Shown: positions 33,750 to 42,572, counted from the first letter of the stretch. The stretch: DNA of 64,000 nucleotides from Acidobacteriota bacterium (GCA_016703965.1 JADJBB010000021.1:372001-436000); one strand, 5' to 3'. Notes: generated by a model not told the origin, from the letters alone. Program-made: numbers and translations.

Positions 33750-33983
33750 CTAATCTTCGACCAGATCGAGCTGAAATCGCTTGTTCTGTTTTTGCCCGGC
33801 GATGAAAAGAATGCTGCGGATCGCTTTTATCGTACGGCCCTCGCGGCCGATGATGCGGCCCATGTCGGATTCCGCAACACGCACCGCGATGCGCACGTTT
33901 TTCCCGTCGCCGCTCTCCGAAACCTCAACGGCATCGGGCTCGCCAACGAGCGCTTTGATGATTCTTTCGACAGCTTCTTTCAT
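33750..33983 (-). CDS. khpA: KH-domain RNA-binding protein KhpA
   Basis: KhpA (YlqC-like) is a single KH-domain RNA-binding protein. The 77-residue product starts MKEAVERIIKALVGEPDAVE and has the KH loop in SDMGRIIGREGRTIKAIRSI (GREG matching the GxxG pattern). It lies between rpsP and rimM, its standard place. In other bacteria it acts with KhpB/Jag; no jag gene is in the window. Confidence 0.94.
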   Translation of the reverse strand: MKEAVERIIKALVGEPDAVEVSESGDGKNVRIAVRVAESDMGRIIGREGRTIKAIRSILFIAGQKQNKRFQLDLVED

Positions 33984-34041
33984 CCTAGATCTCTGCCACA
34001 GAGGACTCAGAGAAATACTCGGTATTCTCTGGGGCTATTTC

Positions 34042-34296
34042 CTATTCTGCGACTGCTGCTTCAGCCGGGTTGTTCTTGATCAGGCTTTTAACAGTATCGG
34101 TTGGCTGTGCGCCGACACCGATCCAGTAGCTGATGCGGTCATGCTTCAAAATGACCTCTGCCGGGTTCAGCATCGGGTTGTAAGTACCTACGTTTTCGAG
34201 ATACTTGCCATCGCGTTTGCTGCGTTTTTCCTTTACCACGAGGCGATAAAACGGTTTCCCTTTAGCGCCCATTCTCATTAAACTAATTGCTAACAT
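34042..34296 (-). CDS. rpsP: 30S ribosomal protein S16
   Basis: S16 is an early assembly protein of the 30S subunit. The 84-residue product starts MLAISLMRMGAKGKPFYRLV and continues with DGKYLENVGTYNPMLNPAEV and RISYWIGVGAQPTDTVKSLI, all family blocks. ATG 34296 is preferred to 34278 because it matches the usual N-terminus. Upstream open frame is spacer sequence with repeated words. Confidence 0.96.
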   Translation of the reverse strand: MLAISLMRMGAKGKPFYRLVVKEKRSKRDGKYLENVGTYNPMLNPAEVILKHDRISYWIGVGAQPTDTVKSLIKNNPAEAAVAE

Positions 34297-34320
34297 AATT
34301 TTTGCTGGTTCGTTGTCGGT

Positions 34321-34368
34321 GGATCGTTGTTCGTTGTATCTGACAACGATCCGCGATCTACGAACAAC
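34321..34368. repeat. Overlapping inverted repeats upstream of rpsP
   Basis: GGATCGTTGT (34321-34330) can pair with ACAACGATCC (34343-34352), and GTTGTTCGT (34326-34334) can pair with ACGAACAAC (34360-34368). The two stems share bases 34326-34330, so they exclude one another. They lie in the spacer between ffh and rpsP on the transcribed minus strand. Confidence 0.65.
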
Positions 34369-34371
34369 CAA

Positions 34372-35874
34372 CTATCTCCGTTTCTTGTGTCTCTTTTTCT
34401 TCTTAATTCTCTGCGACAAGGATTCGTTTGCATTGCCACCCGCATTGCCGTTATTGCCGCCAAAATCGTCATCATCGAGGCCCATGTCGCCGCCTCCGCC
34501 TAGCAGACCGCCAAGCCCGCCAGCCAAGCCGCCCATCATTTTCTTACCCAAACCGCCAAACATTCCGCTTCCGCGACTCATCTGCGACATCATCTTTTTC
34601 ATCTGCTCGTACTGGCGGATGAGCTGGTTGACCTCAGCTATGGTTGAGCCGCTGCCTTTTGCTATACGCGTTTTGCGACTCGCGTCGATGACCTTGTGAT
34701 TATTGCGTTCGAGCTTGGTCATCGAGCCGATGATCGCTTCGGTACGCTGCATCTGATGATCAACGACGGCTGATTGCTCGTCGGTGATCTGCATGCCGCC
34801 GGTGAGCTGCTCGGGCAGCATCTTCATCAATTTTGACATCGAGCCGAGCTTTTTGAACTGTCCAAGCTGATTGCGAAAATCTTCGAGCGAAAACTGATTC
34901 GTCGTCATTTTCCGCAACTGCTCTTGCGCTTCTTTTTCGTCGATCTTGCCCTGAACTTCCTCGATGAGGCTCAGAACATCGCCCATTCCCAAGATTCGCT
35001 GGGCAATGCGATCGGGATAAAATGGCTCGATCGCGTCGTATTTTTCGCCGACACCGACAAACTTCACCGGCTGGCCGATGACCTGCTTGATCGAAAGTGC
35101 CGCACCGCCGCGAGCATCGCCGTCCATCTTGGTTAGGACAACGCCGGTGATACCGACTCGTTCGTGAAAAACCTCGGCCGAACGAACAGCATCCTGCCCC
35201 GTCATCGCATCAGCGACAAACAGCACTTCGACCGGTTTCGTCTCAGCCTTGATCTGCTCGAGCTCGACCATCAGGTCGTCGTCGATATGCAGACGCCCGG
35301 CCGTGTCGATCATCAGCGTGTCAAAGCCGAATTCGGTCGCATGTTTCACAGCACCGCGAACGATCGTCATCGGATCCGAAGTCTCTTTCGCCTCGTAAAC
35401 CGCTACGCCGACGGCATTAGCCACAACCTTCAACTGCTCACGAGCCGCCGGACGGTAAACGTCAACGGAGACGAGCAAAGGCTTGCGTTCCTGGTTGTCC
35501 GCGAGCCAACGCGAGATCTTACCGGTCGAGGTCGTTTTACCCGAACCTTGTAGACCGACGATCATCACGACGTTCGGCGTTTGTTTGGTGAAAACAAGCC
35601 GCGACGAAGTGCCGCCCATCAGTTCGCTCAGTTCGTCATAGACGATCTTAACGACCTGCTCGTGCGGCTTCAGGTCCTGCCAAACCTCTTGTCCCTCAGC
35701 CTTTACGCGAACCGCATCGACAAAATCCTTCGCGACCTTGTAGTTAACGTCTGCCTCAAGCAGAGCCATCCGTATCTCGCGCAAAGCCGCATCCACATGC
35801 TCAGGCGTCAAGGTACCCTGGCCACGCAGATTCTTCAGCGATTTCTTCAGTTTGTCGGATAACGACTCAAACAT
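34372..35874 (-). CDS. ffh: Signal recognition particle protein Ffh
   Basis: Ffh binds 4.5S RNA and signal sequences and delivers nascent membrane proteins to FtsY. The 500-residue product has the N domain, G domain (G1 GLQGSGKTT near 107, DVYRPAAREQL, DTAGRLHID, LTKMDGDARGG) and the M domain from about 325 with methionine-rich helices (LGSMSKLMKMLPEQL). The C-terminus is extended by a glycine-rich stretch and ends with a very basic KKKKRHKKRR tail, longer than in E. coli. It is first in the block that continues with rpsP. Confidence 0.97.
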   Translation of the reverse strand: MFESLSDKLKKSLKNLRGQGTLTPEHVDAALREIRMALLEADVNYKVAKDFVDAVRVKAEGQEVWQDLKPHEQVVKIVYDELSELMGGTSSRLVFTKQTPNVVMIVGLQGSGKTTSTGKISRWLADNQERKPLLVSVDVYRPAAREQLKVVANAVGVAVYEAKETSDPMTIVRGAVKHATEFGFDTLMIDTAGRLHIDDDLMVELEQIKAETKPVEVLFVADAMTGQDAVRSAEVFHERVGITGVVLTKMDGDARGGAALSIKQVIGQPVKFVGVGEKYDAIEPFYPDRIAQRILGMGDVLSLIEEVQGKIDEKEAQEQLRKMTTNQFSLEDFRNQLGQFKKLGSMSKLMKMLPEQLTGGMQITDEQSAVVDHQMQRTEAIIGSMTKLERNNHKVIDASRKTRIAKGSGSTIAEVNQLIRQYEQMKKMMSQMSRGSGMFGGLGKKMMGGLAGGLGGLLGGGGDMGLDDDDFGGNNGNAGGNANESLSQRIKKKKRHKKRR

Positions 35875-35948
35875 ATAGAGACAGTTCGGCTACAATAGTC
35901 GAAACTATAAATACTAGTGTTTGCGCTGGTTTGTGTCAAGAAATGCGA

Positions 35949-36989
35949 CTACGAAAGTAGGCGTGATAGCGCCGAAAATACGGCCTTCGGACGAACTGAG
36001 AGTATACATTTCGGCTCGCCAAATTCCTTGCATTCATAGCCCGGACAAGGCTGGCAGGCGAACTCTTCGTAGACGATGTCGCTCGGTGCGTCGGTCCACG
36101 GACGCCAGTGGTTGCGGTTCGATGATCCGAATACAACTACCGATGGTGTTCCGACAGCGGCGACAATGTGAGCGATGCCGGAGTCGTTGCCGACGAAGAT
36201 CTTTGCTTGAGAGGCAAGTGCCGTTATTTCCGGGAGCGATAGATCGTTGAATGTTGTGATCGGAACGTTGGAAAGTTTTTTTAATTTGTCGAGAATCGCT
36301 GTTTCATTTTTTCCCGCGACGGCAAATACGTTCAGGCTTTTGGCAACAAGGAATTCGGCGGTTTTTGCGAAGCTTTCGGTCGGCCATTGCTTGGTAACGA
36401 AGGCACTTGCGGGGTGGATAAGAGCAAAACCCTTGGCTTCGTTCCGCCCGCTTACGCAGGCGGTTCTGACTTGGGCGGCAACTTTTTCGTTCACGACAAG
36501 GCGTGTTTTTGGCCGATCTTCGACCGGAACACCGACAAATCCTATCAACGCCAGCTGCTGTTCTGCCGAGTGAGTGAATTCGCTTTTCCAAAAATCGGAC
36601 GCTGATGAGAGAAGGTGGTTGTAGAGGAATGAGTATTGGTAATCAGCAAAGCCGACTCGATGCTTTGCACGCGAGGCGGCCGTGAAGAATGTTGCCGTCG
36701 TGCCGCCATGGAGGTTAAATGCCACGTCGTAATTTTGGCGGCGTAGCTGTTGTGCAACCTTTAGGCGTTCGGGCGAACTTTTACCGACGCTGATGACGTT
36801 ATCGATCGCATCGTGGCCTTCGATAAGGGGAGCAACCCAGTCTTCGAGCAGGATATCTATTTGAGCGTTAGGTACGAATCGCCGGAGAGCGATCAGCGAC
36901 GGTGTGGCGAGCACGGTGTCGCCGATAGATCGGAGCTTTACGACGAGAATGCGTTTTACATTGCTCCAGTCGATCTCGCTGTTTCCCAT
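35949..36989 (-). CDS. Glycosyltransferase family 9 (heptosyltransferase-like)
   Basis: The 346-residue GT9 protein resembles ADP-heptose:LPS heptosyltransferases of the lipopolysaccharide core. It starts with the family pattern VKRILVVKLRSIGDTVLATP and has the nucleotide-sugar site FVGNDSGIAHIVAAVGTPSV. The C-terminus carries a cysteine cluster (EEFACQPCPGYECKEFG). The middle contains an 11-residue segment (VRTACVSGRNE) encoded by a 33-bp repeat also found between genes at 46281. ATG 36989 is chosen; it overlaps the stop codon of the Trm112-like gene by one base. Confidence 0.88.
   Translation of the reverse strand: MGNSEIDWSNVKRILVVKLRSIGDTVLATPSLIALRRFVPNAQIDILLEDWVAPLIEGHDAIDNVISVGKSSPERLKVAQQLRRQNYDVAFNLHGGTTATFFTAASRAKHRVGFADYQYSFLYNHLLSSASDFWKSEFTHSAEQQLALIGFVGVPVEDRPKTRLVVNEKVAAQVRTACVSGRNEAKGFALIHPASAFVTKQWPTESFAKTAEFLVAKSLNVFAVAGKNETAILDKLKKLSNVPITTFNDLSLPEITALASQAKIFVGNDSGIAHIVAAVGTPSVVVFGSSNRNHWRPWTDAPSDIVYEEFACQPCPGYECKEFGEPKCILSVRPKAVFSALSRLLS
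36438..36470 (+). repeat. 33-bp palindromic repeat inside the GT9 gene
   Basis: This 33-base sequence is identical to 46281-46313. It contains a CCGCC/GGCGG hairpin around CGCTTACGCA. Being a multiple of three, it keeps the GT9 reading frame and codes for VRTACVSGRNE on the minus strand. A shorter relative lies in ileS at 8384-8403. Confidence 0.85.
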
Positions 36990-37165
36990 TATTTCTCGAC
37001 CGTCGCTTCGTCGACGAGCATGACGGGGATCTCGTCGCGGATCGGGTAGACGAGGCTGCATTCCGGGTTTACGCACTTCAGACGCGTTTGGGCGTCGTCG
37101 ATCTTAACCTCTGATTTACATTTGGGGCAGCGAAGGATCTCGAGAAGTTCGGGGCTGATAGCCAT
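36989..37165 (-). CDS. Trm112-family zinc-ribbon protein
   Basis: The 58-residue protein matches the Trm112/UPF0434 (YcaR-like) family: ELLEILRCPKCKSEVKIDD, RLKCVNPECSLVYPIRDEIP and VMLVDEA. The first CxxC is present and the second cysteine pair is CVNPEC. Trm112 proteins activate methyltransferases in eukaryotes and archaea; the bacterial short form has no settled role. ATG 37165 gives the family start MAISPEL. Its TAA overlaps the ATG of the glycosyltransferase gene by one base, so translation is coupled. Confidence 0.88.
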   Translation of the reverse strand: MAISPELLEILRCPKCKSEVKIDDAQTRLKCVNPECSLVYPIRDEIPVMLVDEATVEK

Positions 37166-37198
37166 AATTTTTAATAGTAGAGGAAAAAGGCAAAAGTA

Positions 37199-37247
37199 AA
37201 AAGGCAAAATCGAGGCATTCGCATGACTGCTCTCTATTTTGCCTTTT
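37199..37247 (-). terminator. Probable terminator after the zinc-ribbon SPFH gene
   Basis: AAAAGGCAAAAT (37199-37210) pairs perfectly with ATTTTGCCTTTT (37236-37247). Read on the minus strand, T-rich sequence follows the stem. The word AAGGCAAAA occurs several times in the spacer, which lies just beyond the stop codon at 37264. Confidence 0.55.
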
Positions 37248-37263
37248 GCCTTTTAGCTTTTGA

Positions 37264-38427
37264 TTAGCTTGCTTCGGTCTTTGTTCCGCATTCAGGGCAG
37301 AATTTGGCTCCGGCTGCGAGTTCGAACTGGCAGCTGCCGCATCTTGCTTTTTCCTGCGACGAGCCGCATTCTGAGCAGAATTTCGCGCCTTCGCGAAGAT
37401 TTGCTCCGCATTTGACGCATGGTACCTGGGCGATCTCCATCTTGCCGCCGCATTCTGAGCAGAATTTCACGCCGGCAGCGTTTGCCTTGCTACAGGTTGG
37501 GCATGCAACTGTGGCAGCGACCGGAGCAGAGGTCTGTTGCCCGCCAGCACCGCCGCCCTGCGGGGCGAAGGCATTGACCATCTGATTTCCGACAGCAAAT
37601 CCCGCACCCAATCCCGCACCTAGGCCGGCACCGCCGCCCTCGTTCTGTGCCGCATCGCGAAGTGCGTCAGCAGCCTGGAACTTCATATATTGATCGACGT
37701 TGCCGATCGCGCCCATTGCGGCCCGCTTGTTGATCGCGTCCTGAACCTCTTGCGGTACGCTGACATTCTCGACATAAAACTTCGTAACCTCAAGGCCATA
37801 TGACCCAAAGTCAACATTGATCATTCCCCGGATCTTGTCGCCGATCTCTTTGTATTGAGACGCAAGATCAAGTGCCGGGATCTTTAGTTCGCCGATCGCG
37901 TCTGAGAATTCAGTGACGATCGCACGTTTGAGCTGGCCCTCGATATCGTCAGTGCTGAAATGGGCATTTGTTCCGGCGATCTCTTTAATAAAATCGCCCG
38001 GGCTTGCTACTCGCATGCTGTAGGCACCAAAAGCACGCAGCTGCACGATGCCAAAATCCGCGTCGCGGAGCATGATCGGGTTCGACGTGCCCCATTTCAT
38101 ATCAGTGAACTGCTTAGTATTAACGAAATAAACTTCCGATTTGAAAGGAGAATTGAAGCCGAATTTCCAAGCCCCGAGCTTCGACAGGATCGGCGTGTTG
38201 CCGCCATCGATCTCGTATTTGCCGGGCGTGAAAACGTCAGCAACTTGGCCCTCAAAAACGAAGACCGCAGCCTGCGATTCGCGGACGATCAGCTGTGCGC
38301 CGTTCTTGATCTCCTGGCCCGCGACCGGAAAGCGATAGACCATCGTATCGCCCGTATTATCAAGCCACTCGATGACCTCGATGAACTGATTTAATGCCGC
38401 CTCTTTAACCTTGTCGAAAATACTCAT
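37264..38427 (-). CDS. SPFH-domain protein with C-terminal zinc ribbons
   Basis: The 387-residue protein resembles the YdjI/virion-core-like SPFH family: FIEVIEWLDNTGDTMVYRFP, AAVFVFEGQVADVFTPGKYE, RAFGAYSMRVASPGDFIKEI. After a glycine/alanine-rich linker (about 265-300) come three zinc ribbons with paired CxxC motifs: CPTC ... CSEC, CVKC ... CSEC and CGSC ... CPEC. There is no signal peptide or membrane segment. AAGGAG stands at a normal distance from the ATG. The ribbons suggest recruitment of partners at a membrane-associated scaffold; this is inference. Confidence 0.87.
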   Translation of the reverse strand: MSIFDKVKEAALNQFIEVIEWLDNTGDTMVYRFPVAGQEIKNGAQLIVRESQAAVFVFEGQVADVFTPGKYEIDGGNTPILSKLGAWKFGFNSPFKSEVYFVNTKQFTDMKWGTSNPIMLRDADFGIVQLRAFGAYSMRVASPGDFIKEIAGTNAHFSTDDIEGQLKRAIVTEFSDAIGELKIPALDLASQYKEIGDKIRGMINVDFGSYGLEVTKFYVENVSVPQEVQDAINKRAAMGAIGNVDQYMKFQAADALRDAAQNEGGGAGLGAGLGAGFAVGNQMVNAFAPQGGGAGGQQTSAPVAATVACPTCSKANAAGVKFCSECGGKMEIAQVPCVKCGANLREGAKFCSECGSSQEKARCGSCQFELAAGAKFCPECGTKTEAS

Positions 38428-38555
38428 TTATCAAATCTCCTTGCAAAGTTCTTAACGATAGAATATGCCACAAAGTTCGGAATTTTGGAAGAATCACTGA
38501 TTGGCTCGAGGGGCATGTTACCAGCAGATCGGTTCGCGGGTGAGCAGGAAACGAG

Positions 38556-39023
38556 CTAATTTGTCGGCCGCTTTCTCTTGCGAATCATCCAGATCAGCGT
38601 AAGTGCCAACAAGCCGCCCGAAATATCCAGCAGTGTATCCATCGGAGATCCCGTGCGTTGGACATTAAAGCTCTGATTGAATTCGTCGATCGAGGCAGCG
38701 ACAGCAACCAGCAGAATTGCCCACAATGCCCAGTATTTGCTGAGCCACACGATCGATGAAGTTAGGAATGCCCGTGCCGCAAGCGAGGCGAGGATCGCGT
38801 ATTCCGTTACGTGCGCGGTCTTTCGTACCGCCGCGTGGACGATCTGAATAAAAGCTTCGTCCGCAGAAGGAAAAAAGAACGCGATCAATGGTCCGATGAT
38901 CCGGGATGTCTCCGTCGATGAGCCGCTGCCGGTCGACAGGAAAAAAATCACGCCGAGCCATAATAAGAGAGGCGCGTAAGCAGAAAGCAGTACGCGCCCA
39001 TAAATATCCTGAATTTTAGTCAC
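38556..39023 (-). CDS. VanZ-like membrane protein
   Basis: This 155-residue membrane protein has about four hydrophobic segments and the VanZ-family signatures RKTAHVTEYAILASLAARAF and DEFNQSFNVQRTGSPMDTLL. VanZ proteins have been linked to teicoplanin resistance, but most members have no known role and no van genes are near. It follows the small membrane protein by two bases, so the two are probably one transcript. Confidence 0.88.
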   Translation of the reverse strand: MTKIQDIYGRVLLSAYAPLLLWLGVIFFLSTGSGSSTETSRIIGPLIAFFFPSADEAFIQIVHAAVRKTAHVTEYAILASLAARAFLTSSIVWLSKYWALWAILLVAVAASIDEFNQSFNVQRTGSPMDTLLDISGGLLALTLIWMIRKRKRPTN

Positions 39024-39025
39024 AA

Positions 39026-39283
39026 TTAATTAGGCAAATTGCCCATCGAGAAGTTGGCACCCCCACCAACAACGATCAGGATCCATCCCCCGATTACCAT
39101 CAGAAGTGGTATCAAGCCCTGCTTTTTGACGATGTAAAAGACAATTCCGCCGAGCGGCTGGCAAAAGAAATTGACAAGTCCCCACAGCACTTTGTCACCT
39201 GTGGTCTGCCCTGTCTGGACCGCGGTCACGATCAGCCAAATAGCACCGATGAACGCGATCAAAGAACCAACAACTGCTAACAT
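39026..39283 (-). CDS. Small three-helix membrane protein
   Basis: The 85-residue product has three hydrophobic segments: VGSLIAFIGAIWLIVTAV, LVNFFCQPLGGIVFYIV and IPLLMVIGGWILIVVGGG. A GGAGGG sequence upstream of the ATG supports the start. It is coupled to the VanZ-like gene. I do not recognise a family with a known function. Confidence 0.7.
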   Translation of the reverse strand: MLAVVGSLIAFIGAIWLIVTAVQTGQTTGDKVLWGLVNFFCQPLGGIVFYIVKKQGLIPLLMVIGGWILIVVGGGANFSMGNLPN

Positions 39284-39480
39284 AATGATCCCTCCAATCT
39301 AGCTAAAGTTTTTGTTGCGAAAAGCAAGCAAAGGATAAACCAAAGCGTGTCCAAAGTCCAAACCGGCTGGAGCGTAGGTATTCTTCTCGGCGCGTACCTC
39401 CGATATTTTCAGTTGAAGAGGAGCGAATATAACTTTCAGGGCCGACGGTGGGCGAGCCGGATGCTAACCCTCCAATCAAA

Positions 39481-39510
39481 AGGCCCAAAGTCGATTCCGA
39501 CTGTGGGCCT
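39481..39510 (-). terminator. Terminator of the ATP synthase operon
   Basis: AGGCCCA (39481-39487) pairs with TGGGCCT (39504-39510), extended by AGTCG/CGACT (39489-39493 with 39498-39502) around an ATTC loop. On the minus strand TTTT follows. It lies 28 bases beyond the atpG stop codon. Confidence 0.75.
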
Positions 39511-39537
39511 AAGGGTTTTAGATACTTTGTTTAAGAG

Positions 39538-40410
39538 CTAAGCTGCGGCTGCTCCGGAGACGACTTCAATAATTTCTTTGGTGATCGCCGCTTGACGGAT
39601 GCGGTTCATGTTTAGGGTCAAAGTATCAATTAACTCTCCGGCATTCTTTGATGCCGAATCCATAGCGGTCATCTGCGAGCCAAAGAACGATGCGATCGTC
39701 TCGATCATTCCGCGGTAGATCTGCGTTTCAACCTGTTTTGGCAGCAATTTACCGAATATTTCGGCAGGCGGCTGCTCGTAGATATATTCAGCCTCAGCCG
39801 CGGTTTCGCCTTCGGAATTCTCAGCCGTTCTGGTCAGAGGCAAAAGCTGCTGAACAAGAGGTTTCTGCGTCAGGACGGTTTTGAATTCTGTGAAGACAAC
39901 AAAAACCTTGTCGATCGATGTGTCCTCGGTAAACGTCTTGATCACCTTGGCAGCGATATCGGCAGCATCCGAGTATTTGACCTGACCGCCCATCACACCG
40001 ACGTATTCGTCGAGGATCACGGCCTGGCGGCGTTTGAAGAAATCACGTCCTTTGCGGCCCACGGTGACCATCGATGTTTCCTTGCCCGCGTTCGATTTTA
40101 GGAAAGCCTGCGTCTCCTTGATAACGTTGGCATTGATGGCACCGGCGAGGCCTTTGTCGGCACTTACGAGGACGATGAGGTATTTTTCATCACCGCGTTC
40201 GTCAAGCAGCGGATGCGAAAATTCACCCGCGACCTTTGAACTCAACGCACCCAGCACGTCCGACATCTTGGTCGCAAACGGACGAGAAGCGGTCACGCGA
40301 TCCTGCGCACGCTTCAGTTTCGCCGCCGCGACCATCTTCATCGCTTTGGTGATCTGTTGTGTATTCTTGACCGACTTGATACGTCGGCGCATGTCCAGAA
40401 GACTTGCCAT
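39538..40410 (-). CDS. atpG: ATP synthase gamma subunit
   Basis: The gamma subunit is the central rotor shaft of F1. The 290-residue product has the conserved N-terminal helix MASLLDMRRRIKSVKNTQQI, TKAMKMVAAAKLKRAQDRV, and the C-terminal helix with MDSASKNAGELIDTLTLNMN and RIRQAAITKEIIEVVSGA. It closes the operon fragment b'-b-delta-alpha-gamma; the usual downstream beta and epsilon genes do not follow. Confidence 0.97.
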   Translation of the reverse strand: MASLLDMRRRIKSVKNTQQITKAMKMVAAAKLKRAQDRVTASRPFATKMSDVLGALSSKVAGEFSHPLLDERGDEKYLIVLVSADKGLAGAINANVIKETQAFLKSNAGKETSMVTVGRKGRDFFKRRQAVILDEYVGVMGGQVKYSDAADIAAKVIKTFTEDTSIDKVFVVFTEFKTVLTQKPLVQQLLPLTRTAENSEGETAAEAEYIYEQPPAEIFGKLLPKQVETQIYRGMIETIASFFGSQMTAMDSASKNAGELIDTLTLNMNRIRQAAITKEIIEVVSGAAAA

Positions 40411-40424
40411 TTTCTTTATCTAAG

Positions 40425-40453
40425 ATAGGACGTATAGGTCCTATACGTCCTAT
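40425..40453. repeat. 29-base perfect palindrome between atpA and atpG
   Basis: ATAGGACGTATAGG (40425-40438) and CCTATACGTCCTAT (40440-40453) are exact reverse complements around one central T. The spacer is only 52 bases, so this cruciform or hairpin occupies most of it. There is no T-run typical of a strong terminator, and atpG is expected to be cotranscribed. Confidence 0.75.
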
Positions 40454-40462
40454 TTGTCTTTA

Positions 40463-41995
40463 CTAAGCCGCAGCACTTGCTGCCGTTGCCCAACGGGTCG
40501 CTTTGAAATCTTCAACCGCTTCCTTCATCGCCGCTTTCAGATCGTCGTCGATCGATTTTTTCTCGCGGAGCGTGTTCAAAACGCCCGGATGCGATTCCTC
40601 GGCAAACTTCGTCAATTCCTCTTCGAAACGCTTGAGGTCAGAGACTTCGATATCGTCTGCCAGGCCATTGGACACTGTCCAGATGATGAGAACCTGTTCA
40701 ACGACGTCCATCGGCTTATACTGAGGCTGCTTGAGGATCTCGGTAAGACGACGGCCTCGCTCGAGCTGAGCCTGAGTTGATTTGTCGAGATCCGAGCCAA
40801 ACTGGGCGAAAGCCGCGAGCTCGCGAAACTGTGCGAGATCGATACGCAGCGTACCGGCGACCTGCTTCATGGCCTTGATCTGTGCTGAACCGCCCACACG
40901 GGAAACTGAGTTTCCTACGTTGATAGCCGGACGGACGCCCGAGTTGAACAGATCGCTCTCGAGGAAGATCTGGCCGTCGGTGATCGAGATCACGTTGGTC
41001 GGAATGTACGCCGAGATATCGCCTGCCTGCGTTTCGATGATCGGAAGCGAGGTCAGTGAACCGCCGCCGCGTTTGTCCGACATCTTGGCGGCGCGCTCGA
41101 GCAGGCGTGAGTGTAAGTAGAAAACGTCGCCAGGATAAGCTTCGCGGCCCGGAGGACGACGAAGCAGAAGCGAAATTTCGCGGTACGCAGCAGCCTGTTT
41201 CGAAAGATCGTCGTAGATCGTCAGAGCGTGGCGGCCGTTGTCGCGGAAATATTCGCCCATCGCACAGCCCGAATACGGAGCCAGGAACTGCATAGCCGCC
41301 GGATCGGACGCCGAAGCGTTGACGATGATGGTGTAATCCATCGCACCAAACTCTTCGAGCTTCTGACGAACCTGAGCAACGGTGGACGCTTTCTGTCCGA
41401 TCGCTACGTAAACGCAGATCACGTCTTTGCCCTTCTGGTTGATGATCGTGTCGATGGCAACGGCGGTTTTACCCGTCTGGCGGTCCCCGATGATCAACTC
41501 ACGCTGGCCGCGGCCAACGGGAACCATCGAATCGATAGCTTTCAGACCGGTCTGAAGCGGTTCTTTAACCGGCTGACGGTCGATAATTCCGGGAGCGATC
41601 TGCTCGACCGGAAAGTACGTGTCCGTGATGATCTCGCCTTTACCGTCGATCGGGTTACCGAGAGCATCGACCACACGGCCGATCATCGCGTCGCCGACCG
41701 GAACGCTCATGATGCGCTTGGTACGCTTGGCTTCGTCGCCCTCTTTGATCTTCTGAAAATCTCCGAAAAGCACACAGCCGACCTTGTCTTCCTCAAGATT
41801 AAGGGCGAGGCCGCGAACTCCGTACGGGAATTCCAGCAGCTCGCCGGCCATGACCTTTTCCAGGCCATAGATCTCGGCAAGACCGTCGCCGACCTTGATG
41901 ACGGTCCCGACTTCGTTGACCGTCATCGATGCATCAAAATTCTCGATCTGTGCACGAATGATCTCGTTGATCTCGCTAGCTTTAATTGATTCCAT
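40463..41995 (-). CDS. atpA: ATP synthase alpha subunit
   Basis: The 510-residue F1 alpha subunit has the N-terminal MESIKASEINEIIRAQIENF, the nucleotide-binding P-loop GDRQTGKTA near residue 170, AIDSMVPVGRGQRELIIGDR, YSGCAMGEYFRDNGRHALTI, and the signature PAINVGNSVSRVGGSAQIKA. ATG 41995 is chosen over an upstream in-frame start (42037) that overlaps atpH. All family blocks are present and length is normal. Confidence 0.98.
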   Translation of the reverse strand: MESIKASEINEIIRAQIENFDASMTVNEVGTVIKVGDGLAEIYGLEKVMAGELLEFPYGVRGLALNLEEDKVGCVLFGDFQKIKEGDEAKRTKRIMSVPVGDAMIGRVVDALGNPIDGKGEIITDTYFPVEQIAPGIIDRQPVKEPLQTGLKAIDSMVPVGRGQRELIIGDRQTGKTAVAIDTIINQKGKDVICVYVAIGQKASTVAQVRQKLEEFGAMDYTIIVNASASDPAAMQFLAPYSGCAMGEYFRDNGRHALTIYDDLSKQAAAYREISLLLRRPPGREAYPGDVFYLHSRLLERAAKMSDKRGGGSLTSLPIIETQAGDISAYIPTNVISITDGQIFLESDLFNSGVRPAINVGNSVSRVGGSAQIKAMKQVAGTLRIDLAQFRELAAFAQFGSDLDKSTQAQLERGRRLTEILKQPQYKPMDVVEQVLIIWTVSNGLADDIEVSDLKRFEEELTKFAEESHPGVLNTLREKKSIDDDLKAAMKEAVEDFKATRWATAASAAA

Positions 41996-42029
41996 ATTCT
42001 TTTCAGCTGTCGGTTCGGACTGATGACAA

Positions 42030-42572
42030 CTATCCATTTACCAATTGCTCTTTCAAATTCTCCAATTTTGTTTTGACCGATCCATCATAAACGGTGGATC
42101 CGATGCGGGTGACGACACCGCCGATCAGGTCCTGATCGATCGAATAATTGACACTCACTTTCTTGCCGGTAAGCTTTTCAAGATTTTTTTCAAATTCACC
42201 GCGTTCGCTGCCCGGCAACTCGCGGGCCGAGATGATCTCGGCTGACACGATCCCGCTGCGTTCATCAAGAACCGAATCGAAGCGGTCGTTGATCTCGCAG
42301 ATCTCAGCCAGGCGTCCGTTCTGAAGCAGGACCTTTAGAAAATTCGCGGTTGTCTTGGAAGGCTTTACTTTTGCTATGAGGCCGTCCAGGACCCTGACCT
42401 TGCTTTCGTGAGCGATCGAGGGATTACCGAAAACAGTCTGCAGTTCTGTACTCTCTCCGAAAAGTTTTGCCCAATCGGCAAGCTCCGACTTAACGGTGGC
42501 AGTATCTCCGGCGGCGAGAACGGCATCTGCGAGTGCGGTCGAGTAGCGGCGGGCGATCGTTTCGGTATTCAT
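42030..42572 (-). CDS. atpH: ATP synthase delta subunit
   Basis: Delta joins the F1 head to the peripheral stalk. The 180-residue product starts MNTETIARRYSTALADAVLA and ends with the family pattern DQDLIGGVVTRIGSTVYDGS followed by KTKLENLKEQLVNG. It is in the standard place between b and alpha, one base from atpF. Confidence 0.95.
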   Translation of the reverse strand: MNTETIARRYSTALADAVLAAGDTATVKSELADWAKLFGESTELQTVFGNPSIAHESKVRVLDGLIAKVKPSKTTANFLKVLLQNGRLAEICEINDRFDSVLDERSGIVSAEIISARELPGSERGEFEKNLEKLTGKKVSVNYSIDQDLIGGVVTRIGSTVYDGSVKTKLENLKEQLVNG

